Shown here piece by piece: positions 28,471 to 39,469 of a stretch of 64,000 bases of DNA. Numbering within the stretch: the stretch's first letter is position 1; each line of letters starts with the position of its first letter. The notes beneath the pieces were generated by a model that saw only the letters and a program-made list of their open reading frames with translations, was not told where the DNA came from and made no database searches. A program made the translations under genes and the position numbers. This DNA comes from Xanthomonas sp. XNM01. GTDB lineage: Bacteria; Pseudomonadota; Gammaproteobacteria; Xanthomonadales; Xanthomonadaceae. The stretch covers positions 620,001 through 684,000 of the forward strand of contig NZ_JACVAP010000001.1 of the NCBI RefSeq assembly GCF_014851915.1. The letters run 5' to 3'.

Positions 28471-30078
28471 ATGAGCGGTCCGCGGCTGCTGCGCTCGGCC
28501 TCGATCTTCAGCGCGATGACCTTCCTGTCGCGCATTTCCGGCCTGGTCCGCGACCAGGTCTACGCGCAGGTGTTCGGTGCCAGCGCGGCGATGGATGCGT
28601 TCTTCATCGCGTTCCGCATCCCGAACTTCATGCGGCGGCTCTCGGCCGAGGGCTCGTTCTCGATGGCCTTCGTGCCGGTGCTGGCGGAGTACAAGGAAAA
28701 GTACGGCCACGCCGAGGTCAAGGCACTGGTCGACCGGGTCGCCGGCGCACTGCTGGCGGCGCTGCTGGTGGTGACCGCGATCGTGCTGCTTGCCGCGCCG
28801 TGGATCGCGCGGTCGATCGCGCCGGAGATCGGCGACGAGCACCAGCAACTGCTCACCGAGCTGCTCCGGATCACCTTCCCCTATGCGTTGTTCATCTCGC
28901 TGGCCTCACTGGCCGGCGGCATCCTCAACAGCTACCGGCAGTTCGCGATTCCGGCGCTGTCGCCGGTGTTGATGAACCTGTCGATGATCGCCGCCGCGCT
29001 CGGCCTGACCGGCGTCATGGATGGTTCTGTGATGGCGCTGGGCTGGGGCGTGTTCGCTGCCGGCGTACTGCAGCTGGGCTTCCATCTGCCATCGCTGGCC
29101 CGGCTGGGGCTGCTGCCGCGGCCGCGCTGGGACATCGCCCACGCGGGCGTGCGCCGGATCATGACCCTGATGGTGCCGACGCTGTTCGGTTCGTCGGTGG
29201 TCCAGTTCAACCTGCTGTTCAACACCTGGGTCGCGGCCTTCCTGCTGACCGGCAGCGTCAGCTGGCTGTACTACAGCGATCGCCTGCTGGAATTCCCGCT
29301 GGGGATGTTCGGCGTGGCGATCGGCACCGTGATCCTGCCGCACCTGTCATCGCGGCATGCCGCCAGCGATCCGGCCGGCTATTCGCGCGGCCTGGACTGG
29401 GGCTTCCGCCTGTGCGTGCTGATCGGGGTGCCGGCGATGCTGGGCCTGATCCTGTGCGCGCAGCCGCTGATCGCCACGCTGTTCCAGTACGGCCGGTTCA
29501 GCGAGTTCGATGCGCGCATGGCCAGCTGGAGCCTGATCGCGCAGTCCACCGCGGTGCCGGCCTTCCTGCTGGTCAAGGTGCTGGCGCCGGCGTTCTACTC
29601 GCGCCAGGACACGCGCACGCCGGTACGCGCGGCGGTGGTGTCGGTGCTGGTGAACGCCCTGGCGACGCTGCTGCTGTTCGTGGCCGCGCTGTATGGCACC
29701 GACATCGGGCGCGCGGCGCTCGACAGCCAGGCCGGTTTCCGTGCGGCGCTCGGCAGCGTGCCGGGCATGCATGCGCTGCTGGCGCTGGCGATCGCCATCG
29801 CCGGCTGGACCAATGCGCTGCAGCTGGGCTGGTATCTGCGCCGTGCCGGGGTCTATCAGCGGCAGCCGGGCTGGGGGCGCCTGCTGCGCCAGGTGCTGCT
29901 GGCCGGCGCCGCACTGGTCGTGGTGGTGCTGGCGCTGCGCGGAGTGTGGCCGGACTGGAGCGCCTGGGCCTGGTGGCAGCGTGGCCTGCGGCTGGGTGCG
30001 CTGGTTGGTGCGGGGGCCGCGGCGTACGCGGGGCTGCTATGGCTGCAGGGCCTGCGCCCGCGCGATCTGCGCGCGTGA
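28471..30078 (+). CDS. murJ: Lipid II flippase MurJ
   Basis: MurJ (MviN), 535 residues, an inner-membrane protein of the MOP superfamily that flips lipid II across the membrane during peptidoglycan synthesis. The N-terminal segment (MTFLSRISGLVRDQVYAQVFG, residues 16-36) has the conserved arginines found in the central cavity. About fourteen hydrophobic helices follow, and the motif FNLLFNTWVAAFL falls in the expected mid-region. The ATG at 28471 matches the family start; the frame is open upstream but overlaps the rpsT promoter. It is followed by ribF after about 220 bases, the classic murJ-ribF neighbourhood. Confidence 0.97.
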   Translation: MSGPRLLRSASIFSAMTFLSRISGLVRDQVYAQVFGASAAMDAFFIAFRIPNFMRRLSAEGSFSMAFVPVLAEYKEKYGHAEVKALVDRVAGALLAALLVVTAIVLLAAPWIARSIAPEIGDEHQQLLTELLRITFPYALFISLASLAGGILNSYRQFAIPALSPVLMNLSMIAAALGLTGVMDGSVMALGWGVFAAGVLQLGFHLPSLARLGLLPRPRWDIAHAGVRRIMTLMVPTLFGSSVVQFNLLFNTWVAAFLLTGSVSWLYYSDRLLEFPLGMFGVAIGTVILPHLSSRHAASDPAGYSRGLDWGFRLCVLIGVPAMLGLILCAQPLIATLFQYGRFSEFDARMASWSLIAQSTAVPAFLLVKVLAPAFYSRQDTRTPVRAAVVSVLVNALATLLLFVAALYGTDIGRAALDSQAGFRAALGSVPGMHALLALAIAIAGWTNALQLGWYLRRAGVYQRQPGWGRLLRQVLLAGAALVVVVLALRGVWPDWSAWAWWQRGLRLGALVGAGAAAYAGLLWLQGLRPRDLRA

Positions 30079-30213
30079 ACGCCTGTCCGGCCGCATCCCC
30101 GGCACCGGCACTGCACGCCGGAGACGGGCGGGCTTCCCGGTCGGCGCGGGGTGGGCCGGGCGATGCCCATGGCCGGGCGGTGCGCTGGCGCATGGCAGGG
30201 CGGCAAGGCCGGC

Positions 30214-30219
30214 TATACT
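30214..30219 (+). promoter_or_regulatory. Probable -10 element before ribF
   Basis: TATACT followed by CCCCGG lies 85 bases upstream of ribF. The spacing and the GC-rich discriminator resemble the ffh and rpsP promoters in this window, but no clear -35 can be seen. Confidence 0.45.
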
Positions 30220-30298
30220 CCCCGGTTCTCCCGGGCCCGGCGGAACGTCTCGTCGTGGCCGCCGGTAGCGATCCGAGACGATGAACGACAGGCGAGTG

Positions 30299-31276
30299 AT
30301 GACCAGGCTGTTCCGGGATGTCGACGGCGGGCTTCTGTGCCCGGGCGGCAGCGTGGTCTGCATCGGCGCGTTCGACGGCCTGCATCTGGGGCACCGTGCG
30401 CTGGCAGGGCAGGCGGTTTCGCGCGCACAGGCGCTGGGCCTGCCGGCGGTGGCGCTGAGTTTCGAGCCGCTGCCGCGCGAGTTCTTCGCCCGCGAAACGC
30501 CGCCGCCGCGGCTGACCCTGCCGCGCGGCAAGATCCAGGCGCTGGCCGGGTTGGGCATCGATACGCTGGGCCTGCTGCGGTTCGACGCGGCGCTGGCGGC
30601 GATGAGCGCCGGGGACTTCGTTCAGCGCGTGCTGGTCGGGCGGCTGGCGGCGCGCGAGGTCTGGATCGGCCCTGAGTTCCGCTTCGGCCATCGTCGTGGC
30701 GGCGACCTGGCCCTGCTGCAGGCGCTGGGCGCCACGCATGGTTTCACCGCCAACGAGATCGCGCCGGTGGCGCTGGCCGGCGAGCGCGTCTCCAGCACCC
30801 GGATCCGCGAGGCGCTGCTGGGCGGCGATTTCGATCGCGCCGCCGCTCTGCTTGGACGCCCGTACAGCATTGGTGGGCGCGTGGTGCGCGGGCGCCAGCT
30901 CGGCCGCACGCTGGGCTTCCCGACCGCCAACCTGCGCTTCCCGAAGACGCCGGCGCTGGCCGGCATCTACGCCACCCGCGTGCATGGCATCGACGCGCGG
31001 CCGTGGCCGTCGGTGTCCAGCTTCGGCACCCGGCCGACCGTGGACGGCGTCGAGCCGCTACTGGAAGCGCATCTGTTCGACTTCGCCGGCGACCTGTACG
31101 GGCGCCACATCGAGGTCGAATTCGTCGCGAAACTGCGCGACGAAGAAAAATTCCCCGACCTGCCCAGCCTGACCGCGCAGATGCAGCGCGACGCGGAGCT
31201 GGCCCGTCGCATCCTGTCCGCCGATGCGGGAACGCCTGCATCGCTCCGCACACCCGACGCCGTCGCACACCGGTAG
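30299..31276 (+). CDS. ribF: Bifunctional riboflavin kinase/FAD synthetase
   Basis: RibF, 325 residues, converts riboflavin to FMN and then FAD. The N-terminal FMN adenylyltransferase domain shows GAFDGLHLGHRAL (nucleotidyltransferase HxGH-type motif) and the segment SSTRIREALLGGD. The C-terminal riboflavin kinase domain shows GRTLGFPTANL and ends near SLTAQMQRDAELAR. I place the start at the ATG at 30299 (MTRLFRDVDGG), which fits related proteins. An in-frame ATG at 30281 is also possible and would add six residues. It leads the ribF-ileS-lspA-ispH gene order and ends six bases before ileS. Confidence 0.95.
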   Translation: MTRLFRDVDGGLLCPGGSVVCIGAFDGLHLGHRALAGQAVSRAQALGLPAVALSFEPLPREFFARETPPPRLTLPRGKIQALAGLGIDTLGLLRFDAALAAMSAGDFVQRVLVGRLAAREVWIGPEFRFGHRRGGDLALLQALGATHGFTANEIAPVALAGERVSSTRIREALLGGDFDRAAALLGRPYSIGGRVVRGRQLGRTLGFPTANLRFPKTPALAGIYATRVHGIDARPWPSVSSFGTRPTVDGVEPLLEAHLFDFAGDLYGRHIEVEFVAKLRDEEKFPDLPSLTAQMQRDAELARRILSADAGTPASLRTPDAVAHR

Positions 31277-31282
31277 AGTCCC

Positions 31283-34129
31283 GTGACCCAAGATTACAAA
31301 GCCACCCTCCATCTGCCGGCGACGGATTTCCCGATGCGCGGCGACCTGCCCAAGCGCGAGCCGGACACCCTGGCGCGCTGGGAAGCCGACGGTTTCTATG
31401 CGCAGCTGCGCGCCAACGCCAAGGGCCGGCCGCTGTTCGTGCTGCACGACGGCCCGCCGTATGCGAACGGTGCGATCCATCTTGGCCACGCGGTCAACAA
31501 GATCCTCAAGGACATCATCGTCAAGTCGAAGTACCTGGCCGGCTTCGATGCGCCATACGTGCCGGGCTGGGACTGCCACGGCCTGCCGATCGAGATCGCG
31601 ATCGAGAAGAAGTGGGGCAAGGTCGGGGTCAAGCTCGACGCGACCGAGTTCCGACAGAAGTGCCGCGAGTACGCCGAGGCGCAGATCGAAATCCAGCGCC
31701 GCGACTTCAAGCGCCTGGGCGTGATCGGCGACTGGGACAACCCGTACAAGACGCTGAACTTCCGCTTCGAGGCCGACGAGATCCGCGCGCTGTCCAAGGT
31801 CGTCGCCAACGGCCACCTGAGCCGTGGCGTGAAGCCGGTGCACTGGTGCTTCGACTGCGGCTCGGCGCTGGCCGAGGCCGAGATCGAGTACCAGGACAAG
31901 GAGTCGCCGGCGGTCGATGTGGCCTATGCGGCGCGCGATGCGCGCGACGTGGCCGTCGCGTTCGGCGTCGAGCTGCCGGCCGATGTCGAGGTCGCGGTAC
32001 CGATCTGGACCACCACGCCGTGGACGCTGCCGGCCTCGCTGGCCGTGTCGCTCGGTGCGGGCATCGAGTACGCGCTGGTCGAAGGCCCGGCGCATGCCGG
32101 TCGCCGTCGCTGGCTGGTGCTGGCCGACGCGCTGGCCGAGCGCGCGCTGCAGCGCTACGGCGTGACCGATCTGGTCGTGCATGGCCGCGTGCAGGGCGCG
32201 GCGCTGGAAGGCAGGCGCTTCGCCCATCCGTTCTACGATGAGCGCGATATCCCGGTGCTGCTCGGCGATCACGTGTCCGACGAGGACGGCACCGGCGCGG
32301 TCCACACCGCTCCCGGCCACGGCCAGGAGGACTACGTGGTCAGCCGCCAGTACGGCCTGATCGACCAGTACAGCGCGGCCCAGCTCAATCCGGTCGATGG
32401 CCGCGGCGTGTACCTGCCGTCGACCCCGGCCGCGCACGGCGTTGCGCTGGCCGGCCAGCACATCTGGAAGGCCAACGACGTCATCATCGAGGTGCTGCGC
32501 GCCAGTGGCGCACTGCTGGCCGCGAGCAGGCTGACCCACAGCTACCCGCACTGCTGGCGGCACAAGACGCCGATCGCGTTCCGCGCCACGCCGCAGTGGT
32601 TCATCTCGATGGAGCAGGCCAACCTGCGCGCCGATGCGCTGAAGGCCATCGAGCAGGTGAAGTGGTACCCGGAATGGGGCCAGGCCCGCATCGCCGGCAT
32701 GGTCGAGGGCCGCCCGGACTGGACGATCTCGCGCCAGCGCACCTGGGGCGTGCCGATCGCGCTGTTCGTGCACCGCGAAACCGGCGAGCCGCATCCGCGC
32801 AGCGTCGAACTGATGCGGCAGGTGGCCGACCGGGTGGAGCAGGGCGGCATCGACGTCTGGTACGCGCTGGATGCGGCCGAGCTGCTCGGCGACGAGGCGG
32901 CCGACTACGACAAGATCACCGACATCCTCGATGTCTGGTTCGACTCCGGCGTCACCCACGAGGGCGTGCTGCTGGAGCGTGGCTTCGGCAAGCCGGCCGA
33001 CCTGTACCTGGAAGGCTCGGACCAGCATCGCGGCTGGTTCCAGTCCTCGCTGCTGACCGGCGTGGCGATCGACAAGGCGGCGCCGTACAGGCAGTGCCTG
33101 ACCCACGGTTTCACCGTGGACGAGCACGGCCGCAAGATGTCCAAGTCGCTGGGCAACGGCATCGAGCCGCAGGACATCATGAAGACGCTGGGCGCGGACA
33201 TCCTGCGCCTGTGGATCGCCTCGGCCGACTACAGCAACGAGATGTCGCTGTCGCAGGAGATCCTGAAGCGCAACGCCGACGCCTACCGCCGCATCCGCAA
33301 CACCGCGCGCTTCCTGCTGGGCAACCTGCACGGCTTCGACCCGGCCGCGCACCTGCGTCCGCTGGAGGACATGGTTGCGCTGGACCGCTGGATCGTGCAC
33401 CGCGCGTACGAGGTGCAGGAGAAGATCAAGGCCGCCTACGAGCGCTACGACTTCGCCACCATCGTGCAGGCCCTGCTGAACTTCTGCAGCGTCGACCTGG
33501 GCTCGCTGTACCTGGACGTGACCAAGGACCGGCTGTACACGATGGCCGAGGACTCGCGCGGCCGCCGCAGTGCGCAGAGCGCGATGTACCACATCGCCGA
33601 GGCGTTCGTGCGCTGGATCGCGCCGGTGCTCAGCTTCACCGCCGAGGAGCTGTGGGGCTTCCTGCCCGCCTCGACCGCAACTGGTCCGCGCGTGGGCAAC
33701 GTGTTGTTCGCCACCTGGTACGAAGGCCTGGCGCCGCTGCCGGCCGGCGCCGACCTGGCCGCGGCCGACGTCGACCGTCTGCTGGCGCTGCGCGAACAGG
33801 TCGCCAAGGTGCTGGAACCGATGCGCGCCAATGGCCAGATCGGTGCGGCGCTGGAAGCGGAGATCGAGATCTCGGCCGATGCGGTCACCGCCGCGCGCTG
33901 GCAGCCGCTGGCGGAGGAACTGCGATTCCTGTTCATCAGCGGCGACGTCACGGTCAAGCCGGTCGATGCCGACGAAGTGTTCGTGCTGGCCAAGCCGACG
34001 ACCAAGCCCAAGTGCGTGCGCTGCTGGCACTACCGCGCCGACGTCGGCAGCGTGGCCGCGCATCCGGAGCTGTGCGGACGCTGCGCGAGCAACGTCGACG
34101 GCGCGGGCGAGGACCGCCGCTGGTTCTGA
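31283..34129 (+). CDS. ileS: Isoleucyl-tRNA synthetase
   Basis: IleRS, 948 residues, charges tRNA-Ile. It has the class I signature HIGH-type motif (GAIHLGH) near residue 65 and KMSKS ([10 protein letters not shown]) near residue 617. The CP1 editing domain lies between them, including [11 protein letters not shown]. The C-terminal zinc finger (CVRCWHYR...CGRC) is present. The start is GTG at 31283, six bases after the ribF stop, so the gene is coupled to ribF. Nothing in the length or motifs is unusual. It is the bacterial-type (not eukaryote-like, mupirocin-resistant) IleRS judging from the zinc finger and overall layout. Confidence 0.98.
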   Translation: MTQDYKATLHLPATDFPMRGDLPKREPDTLARWEADGFYAQLRANAKGRPLFVLHDGPPYANGAIHLGHAVNKILKDIIVKSKYLAGFDAPYVPGWDCHGLPIEIAIEKKWGKVGVKLDATEFRQKCREYAEAQIEIQRRDFKRLGVIGDWDNPYKTLNFRFEADEIRALSKVVANGHLSRGVKPVHWCFDCGSALAEAEIEYQDKESPAVDVAYAARDARDVAVAFGVELPADVEVAVPIWTTTPWTLPASLAVSLGAGIEYALVEGPAHAGRRRWLVLADALAERALQRYGVTDLVVHGRVQGAALEGRRFAHPFYDERDIPVLLGDHVSDEDGTGAVHTAPGHGQEDYVVSRQYGLIDQYSAAQLNPVDGRGVYLPSTPAAHGVALAGQHIWKANDVIIEVLRASGALLAASRLTHSYPHCWRHKTPIAFRATPQWFISMEQANLRADALKAIEQVKWYPEWGQARIAGMVEGRPDWTISRQRTWGVPIALFVHRETGEPHPRSVELMRQVADRVEQGGIDVWYALDAAELLGDEAADYDKITDILDVWFDSGVTHEGVLLERGFGKPADLYLEGSDQHRGWFQSSLLTGVAIDKAAPYRQCLTHGFTVDEHGRKMSKSLGNGIEPQDIMKTLGADILRLWIASADYSNEMSLSQEILKRNADAYRRIRNTARFLLGNLHGFDPAAHLRPLEDMVALDRWIVHRAYEVQEKIKAAYERYDFATIVQALLNFCSVDLGSLYLDVTKDRLYTMAEDSRGRRSAQSAMYHIAEAFVRWIAPVLSFTAEELWGFLPASTATGPRVGNVLFATWYEGLAPLPAGADLAAADVDRLLALREQVAKVLEPMRANGQIGAALEAEIEISADAVTAARWQPLAEELRFLFISGDVTVKPVDADEVFVLAKPTTKPKCVRCWHYRADVGSVAAHPELCGRCASNVDGAGEDRRWF

Positions 34130-34337
34130 TCGTGCGGCGCCCTGCGGTCGCGGCCTGTTCCGTGCATGGCGCAGCGGGTGCCGCCTGCCGCTTCGGCAGC
34201 GGGCGGCGTACCGCGCAGGCATGCATCTCGCGCCCTCCCGCACACCGGCCGATCCGCTTTCCGGCACGCGCCTTCCACACGGGTGGGGCGATGCTCCGCC
34301 ACCGCAGCAACGTTCCGCAGCATCAAGGTGATCCGAC

Positions 34338-34835
34338 GTGAGTGAACGCCCCAACCCCAATGCGCTGATCTGGCTGATCCTGTCGGTCGTGGTGATCGGC
34401 CTGGATCAGTGGACCAAGGCCTGGGTGCTGTCCAGCCTGCCCGAGTACACCGCGATCCCGGTGATCGAGGGCTTCTGGAACTGGTACCGCACCTACAACA
34501 CCGGCGCGGCCTTCAGTTTCCTGAGCAATGCAGGCGGCTGGCAGCTGTGGTTCTTCAGCATCCTGGCCTTCGCCATCAGCGGCCTGCTGGCGGTGTGGCT
34601 GTCGCGTACCGCGCGTGGTGACTGGCGCCAAGCGCTGCCGTTCTCGCTGGTGATCGGCGGCGCGCTGGGCAACGTCATCGACCGGCTGATCCACGGCCAC
34701 GTGATCGACTTCATCCAGTGGCACTGGCAGGACCATTACTGGCCGGCGTTCAACCTGGCCGATGCGGCGATCGTCGGCGGTGCCATCGGCATCGCCCTGT
34801 TCGGGTTTTTCCCGTCGAAGAAGCAGGACGGCTGA
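34338..34835 (+). CDS. lspA: Lipoprotein signal peptidase
   Basis: Signal peptidase II, 165 residues, an inner-membrane aspartyl protease that removes lipoprotein signal peptides. It has four transmembrane helices and the two conserved catalytic regions: NTGAAFSF with GNVIDRL (first aspartate) and FNLADAAI (second aspartate). The start is GTG at 34338, with AAGGTG nine bases upstream. It sits about 200 bases after ileS and before ispH. Several lipoproteins in this window (PstS, two small lipoproteins) would be its substrates. Confidence 0.97.
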   Translation: MSERPNPNALIWLILSVVVIGLDQWTKAWVLSSLPEYTAIPVIEGFWNWYRTYNTGAAFSFLSNAGGWQLWFFSILAFAISGLLAVWLSRTARGDWRQALPFSLVIGGALGNVIDRLIHGHVIDFIQWHWQDHYWPAFNLADAAIVGGAIGIALFGFFPSKKQDG

Positions 34836-34963
34836 TCCGACCGACGGCGCGCCCGCGCTGCCCCTGACGGCACCGGTCGCCTGGCCGGTGCCGCCTCCTG
34901 GTGGGACGCTGCATCGCAGCCGTTGCCGCCCCGTTGTTTCCCGCTCCGGTAGACTTGCGCCCC

Positions 34964-35914
34964 ATGGACGTCATCCTCGCCAACCCCCGTGGCTTCTGCG
35001 CCGGCGTCGACCGCGCGATCGAGATCGTCAAGCGTGCGATCGAGACGCTGGGCGCGCCGATCTACGTGCGCCACGAAGTCGTGCACAACCGCTTCGTGGT
35101 CGACGACCTGAAGGCGCGCGGCGCGATCTTCGTCGAGGAGCTGGACGAGGTGCCTGACAGCGCCACCGTCATCTTCAGTGCGCACGGCGTCGCCAGGGCC
35201 GTACGCGAGGAGGCCGACCGGCGCGGGCTGAAGGTGTTCGACGCGACCTGCCCGCTGGTGACCAAGGTCCACTTCGAGGTGGCGCGCCATTGCCGTGCCG
35301 GCCGCGATGTGGTCCTGATCGGCCACGCCGGCCATCCGGAGGTCGAGGGCACGATGGGGCAGTGGAGCCGCGAAGGCGGGCTCGGCAACATCTACCTGGT
35401 CGAGGATATCGAAGGAGTGGCCCGGCTCGAGGTCTCGCAGCCGGAGAACGTCGCCTACACGACCCAGACCACGCTGTCGGTCGACGACACCCGCGGCATC
35501 ATCGAGGCGCTGCGCGCGCGGTTCCCGGCGATGCAGGGGCCGAAGAACGACGACATCTGTTATGCCACCCAGAACCGCCAGGATGCCGTGCGCGAGCTGG
35601 CCCAGCGCTGCGATCTGGTGCTGGTGGTCGGGTCGCCGAACAGCTCCAACTCCAACCGCCTGTCCGAACTGGCCCGGCGCGAGGGCGTGGAGTCCTACCT
35701 GATCGATGGTGCGCACGAGATCGACCCGGCCTGGGTGCAGGGCAAGCGTCACATCGGCCTGACCGCCGGTGCGTCCGCGCCGCAGGTGCTGGTCGATGGC
35801 GTGATTGCGCGCCTGCGCGAGCTCGGTGCCGATGGCGTCAGCGAGCTCGACGGCGAGCCCGAATCGATGGTGTTCGCGCTGCCCAAGGAACTGCGTCTGC
35901 GTCTGGTCGGTTGA
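34964..35914 (+). CDS. ispH: 4-hydroxy-3-methylbut-2-enyl diphosphate reductase
   Basis: IspH, 316 residues, the last enzyme of the MEP isoprenoid pathway, reducing HMBPP to IPP and DMAPP. The three cysteines holding the [4Fe-4S] cluster are C12 (GFCAGV), C96 (DATCPLV) and C199 (DDICYAT). The catalytic E126 is in [11 protein letters not shown], and H41 and H124 match known active-site positions. The ATG at 34964 gives the normal N-terminus [15 protein letters not shown]. It is the last gene of ribF-ileS-lspA-ispH, the order common in gammaproteobacteria, and probably partly co-transcribed with lspA, 128 bases upstream. Confidence 0.98.
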   Translation: MDVILANPRGFCAGVDRAIEIVKRAIETLGAPIYVRHEVVHNRFVVDDLKARGAIFVEELDEVPDSATVIFSAHGVARAVREEADRRGLKVFDATCPLVTKVHFEVARHCRAGRDVVLIGHAGHPEVEGTMGQWSREGGLGNIYLVEDIEGVARLEVSQPENVAYTTQTTLSVDDTRGIIEALRARFPAMQGPKNDDICYATQNRQDAVRELAQRCDLVLVVGSPNSSNSNRLSELARREGVESYLIDGAHEIDPAWVQGKRHIGLTAGASAPQVLVDGVIARLRELGADGVSELDGEPESMVFALPKELRLRLVG

Positions 35915-36380
35915 ACGGCGCCCTGTCAGGGCCAACGTCCCGTTCCGCACGACGGAACATGCGGCGACGCCTCTCCCCCTGCGCGTTGCGGCCGTGATGA
36001 TGGCCGCGCATCGCGCATCGCGGATCGCATCAGGCAGCATCGTGGTTGCGCCCCGCGGGCGCCGCGATCATGGGCACTGGCCTGGCTCCTCACGGCCGAC
36101 CGCTGGTGAGGGCATTGGACGTCCGCCACCCTCGTGCCCCGTTCGCTGACGGGCATCGACCTGATGCGTCGTCATCGCGATGACCACAGGCCGGCTCGCC
36201 CGACGACGCGCGCCAGGGCCACCGGCAGCGGCCGGCCCCGTCGAGTCCGCCATTGCCTGCATCAGGCGCTGATCGCCACCTCGCGGGCCTCCGATCTGCG
36301 TCGGATCCGGAGCGAGCCCGCCGGCGCCATACGGAGATGGCTGCGCCAACTGCGGATCGCGGCGCGTCGCCAGCCCGCAG
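35915..36380. other. Intergenic region between convergent genes, no gene recognised
   Basis: About 465 bases between ispH and the mechanosensitive channel gene. A small hairpin, GTTCCG / CGGAAC with a 5-base loop, lies at 35942-35958 soon after ispH but has no U-run. Open frames here have random-looking, Arg-rich products. Confidence 0.45.
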
Positions 36381-38681
36381 CTACGCCATCTTGATCCCGA
36401 ACTGCCGCATCCGCCGCAGGATCTCGAACAGCAGGGCGCTGCGCGTGCCGCCGGCCTGGCGCGGAGTGGAAACGAACCCGGTCGCGCTGAACAGGATCCG
36501 CCCGTTGTCGATGCCGTCGATCACCACCGATGGTGCCGGTGCCTCCAGGATGCCCGGGTGCTCGCGGAACGCCTCGAGCACCAGATCGCGGAACAGGTCG
36601 GCATCGGTGCCCAGCGGCATCGGCAGCTGCACCTTCACCAGGCCCTCGGCGTTGGCGTAGGTGCGGTTGCGGACGATCTTGGTGATCAGTTCGGAGTTGG
36701 GCACGAGCACGGTGGTGCGGTCGCCGGTCTGGATCTCGGTGGCGCGCACGTTGATCCGGCGGATGTCGCCTTCGGCATCGCCGACCACCACCCAGTCGCC
36801 GACCTTGACCGGCCGCTCGGCCAGCAGGATCAGGCCCGAGATGAAGTTCTGCACGATCGCCTGCAGGCCGAAACCGATGCCGACCGACAGCGCGCTGGCG
36901 ATCCAGGCGATGCGCTCCACGCCGACGCCGATCGCCGCCAGCGCCATGGCCACGGCGACCACCACGCCGGCATAGCCGAACAGCGCCACCATCGATCCCT
37001 GCACGCCGGGCTCCAGCCGGGTGGTGGGCAGGTAACGCTGGCCGAACCAGTGCTGCAGCAGGCGGAACACCACGGTGGCGCCGGCGAACACCAGCAGCGC
37101 CCGCACGATCACGCCGGGGCTGACCACCAGTTCGCCGATGGTGATGCCGCGCAGCAGGCCGACCACCCGCTCGATCAGGCTGTCGCCGCCGGCGCCGTAG
37201 GCCGCCGCCAGCGCGATGATCGCCAGCAGGATCAGGAACACCCGGACCACGCCGGACAGCACCACCGCCGCCTGGTCGACGCGGGAGGCATCCAGCCCGA
37301 AGCGCGTGTGCAGGCGCCGCCCGGCCGGGCCTTTCGAGGTCAGCACGCCGGTGATCAGGTCGTCTGCCGCCCGCATCAGCAGATACAGCGCCGACAGCAC
37401 GGTCACCGTCCACAGCAACTGCCGGATCGCGAATGCGGCGAAGGCGATGAAGCCGGTCAGCAGGGCCAGCACCGACAGCCCGGTCACCGTCCAGCCGAGG
37501 GTGACCGCGACGTTGATCCACGGCGTGAAGTGCAGGTCGGGCGCGTCGACGCTGCTCGCGGCAGCCTGCAGCCGCCGGATCCGCCACAGCGCCACCAGCA
37601 CCACGCCGGCGGCGAGGAGCGTGCCGGCGGTGGTGATTGCCACCGTCAGCGACAGGCTGGCGTTGACCAGGCCGGCGAAGCGTTCGCCAACCGCGAGCAG
37701 CGCCATCACGAGCGCCGCGGCCCATGGCAGCGGCCGCAGGGCGCGCGCGGCGTCGTCCGAGATCGCCGGCAGGCGCCAGGACGGCCGCTGCGCGGAGATC
37801 AGGACGTTGCCGAGGCTGGTGACGACCGCGGCCAGCACGGTGGCGCCGACGATGCTGCCGGCCAGGGTGGCCACGCGTTCCGGTGGCGCGGTGCCGAGCA
37901 GGCTGCGCGCGAGGATGGCGATCCAGACCGTGGCGAACGTGGCGATGCCGACGCTGGCCAGGGCCGCGGCCGAGCGTCGCAGGCGACCGGGCGGCAGCCA
38001 GCGGCAGGCCAGCGCCGGCACTGCGCGACGGATCAGCAGCCAGGCGATCAGGGCGATGGCGACCGCGATCGCGGCCAGCACCGACACGTGCGTGGGCGAG
38101 GGCGCGGCCGCCTGCCACGCGCCGCGCAGCTCATCGCCGAAACCCCGCAGGCGCGCGCGGTCCTGCGCAGCGTTGCGGGCCAGGTCGCGCCAGAAGCCGG
38201 GCAGGTAGGGCGGCGTCCGCCGTTCCCACAAGGCAGCCCGGAACCGTTCCTGGCGGATGCCGGACACCTGGTCCAGCAGCTGTCCGCTCTCGACCTGGAC
38301 CAGGCGCGCCTGGCGCAGCTCGGCATCCAGCGCGTTGCGCTCGTCCTGCAGGCGCTCGCGCTGGCGCGTGACCTCGCGCGATTCGCCGCCAGCGGCCTGC
38401 TCGGGATCGGCGGCCAGTTCGGCCAGGCGGGCATCCAGGCTCTCCAGCTGCGGTGTGCGTGCGGCGATCGCGCGGCGCGCCTGGTCCTGGATGGTGGCGA
38501 GCCGGTCGCGCGCGGCGATCAGCGCTGGATCGTCCTCGGCCTTGTCCAGGGTCCTGCCGGCCTCGGCCAGCTGCACGCGCAGCTGCTCGGGTGTGGGCGC
38601 GGTGTCCTGTTCCTGCGACCAGGCCGTCAGGGGCAGCAGCAACAGACAGGCGAGCAGCCAGGCAGGGAGGATCCGGCGCAT
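36381..38681 (-). CDS. MscS-family mechanosensitive ion channel, large (DUF3772/MscK-like)
   Basis: A 766-residue inner-membrane channel that probably opens under hypo-osmotic stress. A signal peptide (to about residue 22) precedes a periplasmic region of about 160 residues with charged coiled-coil-like helices of the DUF3772 type. Roughly ten transmembrane helices follow. The C-terminal MscS core starts near residue 540, with the pore-lining segment IGVGVERIAWIASALSVGIG, then FGLQAIVQNFISG and VKVGDWVVV, all diagnostic. It resembles the long MscK/MscM channels but is shorter. The start ATG at 38681 is preferred over a TTG at 38699; both leave the signal peptide intact. No operon partner is evident. 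Confidence 0.92.
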   Translation of the reverse strand: MRRILPAWLLACLLLLPLTAWSQEQDTAPTPEQLRVQLAEAGRTLDKAEDDPALIAARDRLATIQDQARRAIAARTPQLESLDARLAELAADPEQAAGGESREVTRQRERLQDERNALDAELRQARLVQVESGQLLDQVSGIRQERFRAALWERRTPPYLPGFWRDLARNAAQDRARLRGFGDELRGAWQAAAPSPTHVSVLAAIAVAIALIAWLLIRRAVPALACRWLPPGRLRRSAAALASVGIATFATVWIAILARSLLGTAPPERVATLAGSIVGATVLAAVVTSLGNVLISAQRPSWRLPAISDDAARALRPLPWAAALVMALLAVGERFAGLVNASLSLTVAITTAGTLLAAGVVLVALWRIRRLQAAASSVDAPDLHFTPWINVAVTLGWTVTGLSVLALLTGFIAFAAFAIRQLLWTVTVLSALYLLMRAADDLITGVLTSKGPAGRRLHTRFGLDASRVDQAAVVLSGVVRVFLILLAIIALAAAYGAGGDSLIERVVGLLRGITIGELVVSPGVIVRALLVFAGATVVFRLLQHWFGQRYLPTTRLEPGVQGSMVALFGYAGVVVAVAMALAAIGVGVERIAWIASALSVGIGFGLQAIVQNFISGLILLAERPVKVGDWVVVGDAEGDIRRINVRATEIQTGDRTTVLVPNSELITKIVRNRTYANAEGLVKVQLPMPLGTDADLFRDLVLEAFREHPGILEAPAPSVVIDGIDNGRILFSATGFVSTPRQAGGTRSALLFEILRRMRQFGIKMA

Positions 38682-38898
38682 GGAGAACGGGGTAGCCAAG
38701 GTGGGCCGTACCTTAGCACCGGCGGTTTCAGGATCCCGTGGTGATTGCGGACTGCGACGAAGCGGAGCGGATGCCGGCCGAAGCGGGGCGACGAACGGTG
38801 ACCCACGCCCTGCTCGGCGGCGCTGCGCAGCACGTGGCCTCTCGTAGACTAGGACGTTGGCTCACACCCCCCGCAGCCCCTCAAGGTCACACCCGCAC

Positions 38899-39297
38899 AT
38901 GAGCAAGCCCACCCTCGATTCCCTCGCCGCCGCAAAGGCCAAGCTCGAACAGGAGCTCCGCCAGCTCGAGCAGCAGGAAGCGGAACTGCGCCAGCAGCAG
39001 GCCACCGATGCCTTCGCCGACGTCATGAGCCTGCTGGGCCAGTACGGCGAACACTTCAATGCCCGCCAGAAGGCCGAGATCGTGACCGCCGTCGGCGCCG
39101 GCAGCCCCGCCCGGGTCAAGGCGCCGGCCGCCGCCAAGCGCGAAGTCGCACCGAAGTACTGGCTGCCGCATACCGGCGAAACCTGGACCGGCCGCGGCCG
39201 CACCCCGCGCCCGTTCGCCGCCTGGGAAGGCACGGCCGCCTACAAGGACTGGAAGGCCAAGCATCCGGACGAGAAGTTCCCGAAGTACCCGGGATGA
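38899..39297 (+). CDS. H-NS family nucleoid-associated protein
   Basis: A 132-residue H-NS-like DNA-binding protein. Residues 1-65 are a coiled-coil oligomerisation region rich in Glu/Gln/Lys. The C-terminal domain (about residues 92-120) has the H-NS core motif in the form THTGETWTGRGRTPRPFAAW-like, i.e. TWTGRGRTPRPFA, where the W-x-G-R-G-R-x-P segment inserts into the minor groove of AT-rich DNA. Xanthomonads carry H-NS proteins of this type that silence horizontally acquired and virulence genes. A last stretch of charged residues ends in KFPKYPG. A strong terminator follows directly, so it is a single-gene unit. A TAGACT/TAGGAC-like -10 lies about 40-55 bases upstream. Confidence 0.93.
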   Translation: MSKPTLDSLAAAKAKLEQELRQLEQQEAELRQQQATDAFADVMSLLGQYGEHFNARQKAEIVTAVGAGSPARVKAPAAAKREVAPKYWLPHTGETWTGRGRTPRPFAAWEGTAAYKDWKAKHPDEKFPKYPG

Positions 39298-39301
39298 GAA
39301 G

Positions 39302-39323
39302 AAGGCCCCGTCGGGGCCTTTTT
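39302..39323 (+). terminator. Terminator after the H-NS gene
   Basis: AAGGCCCCG / CGGGGCCTT with a very short loop, followed by TTTC, starts five bases after the stop codon. It is a compact intrinsic terminator. Confidence 0.85.
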
Positions 39324-39469
39324 CTTGCGGATGTACGCACGGCAGACGCGGCTGCGGCTCGGATGCCGCCTGTGCAATGCGCGGAGCCGCCCTGGGCACG
39401 TGGATGCTCCGCGCCAGCCTGGAGACACTGTGTCTCGGCGCCGATCCGCCGGGCTGCTACCCTTCCCGC

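Noticed and set aside
31058-34360. A 1100-residue open frame on the minus strand opposite ileS
   Set aside because: Antisense shadow of ileS with low-complexity composition; it also spans into the ribF and lspA regions.
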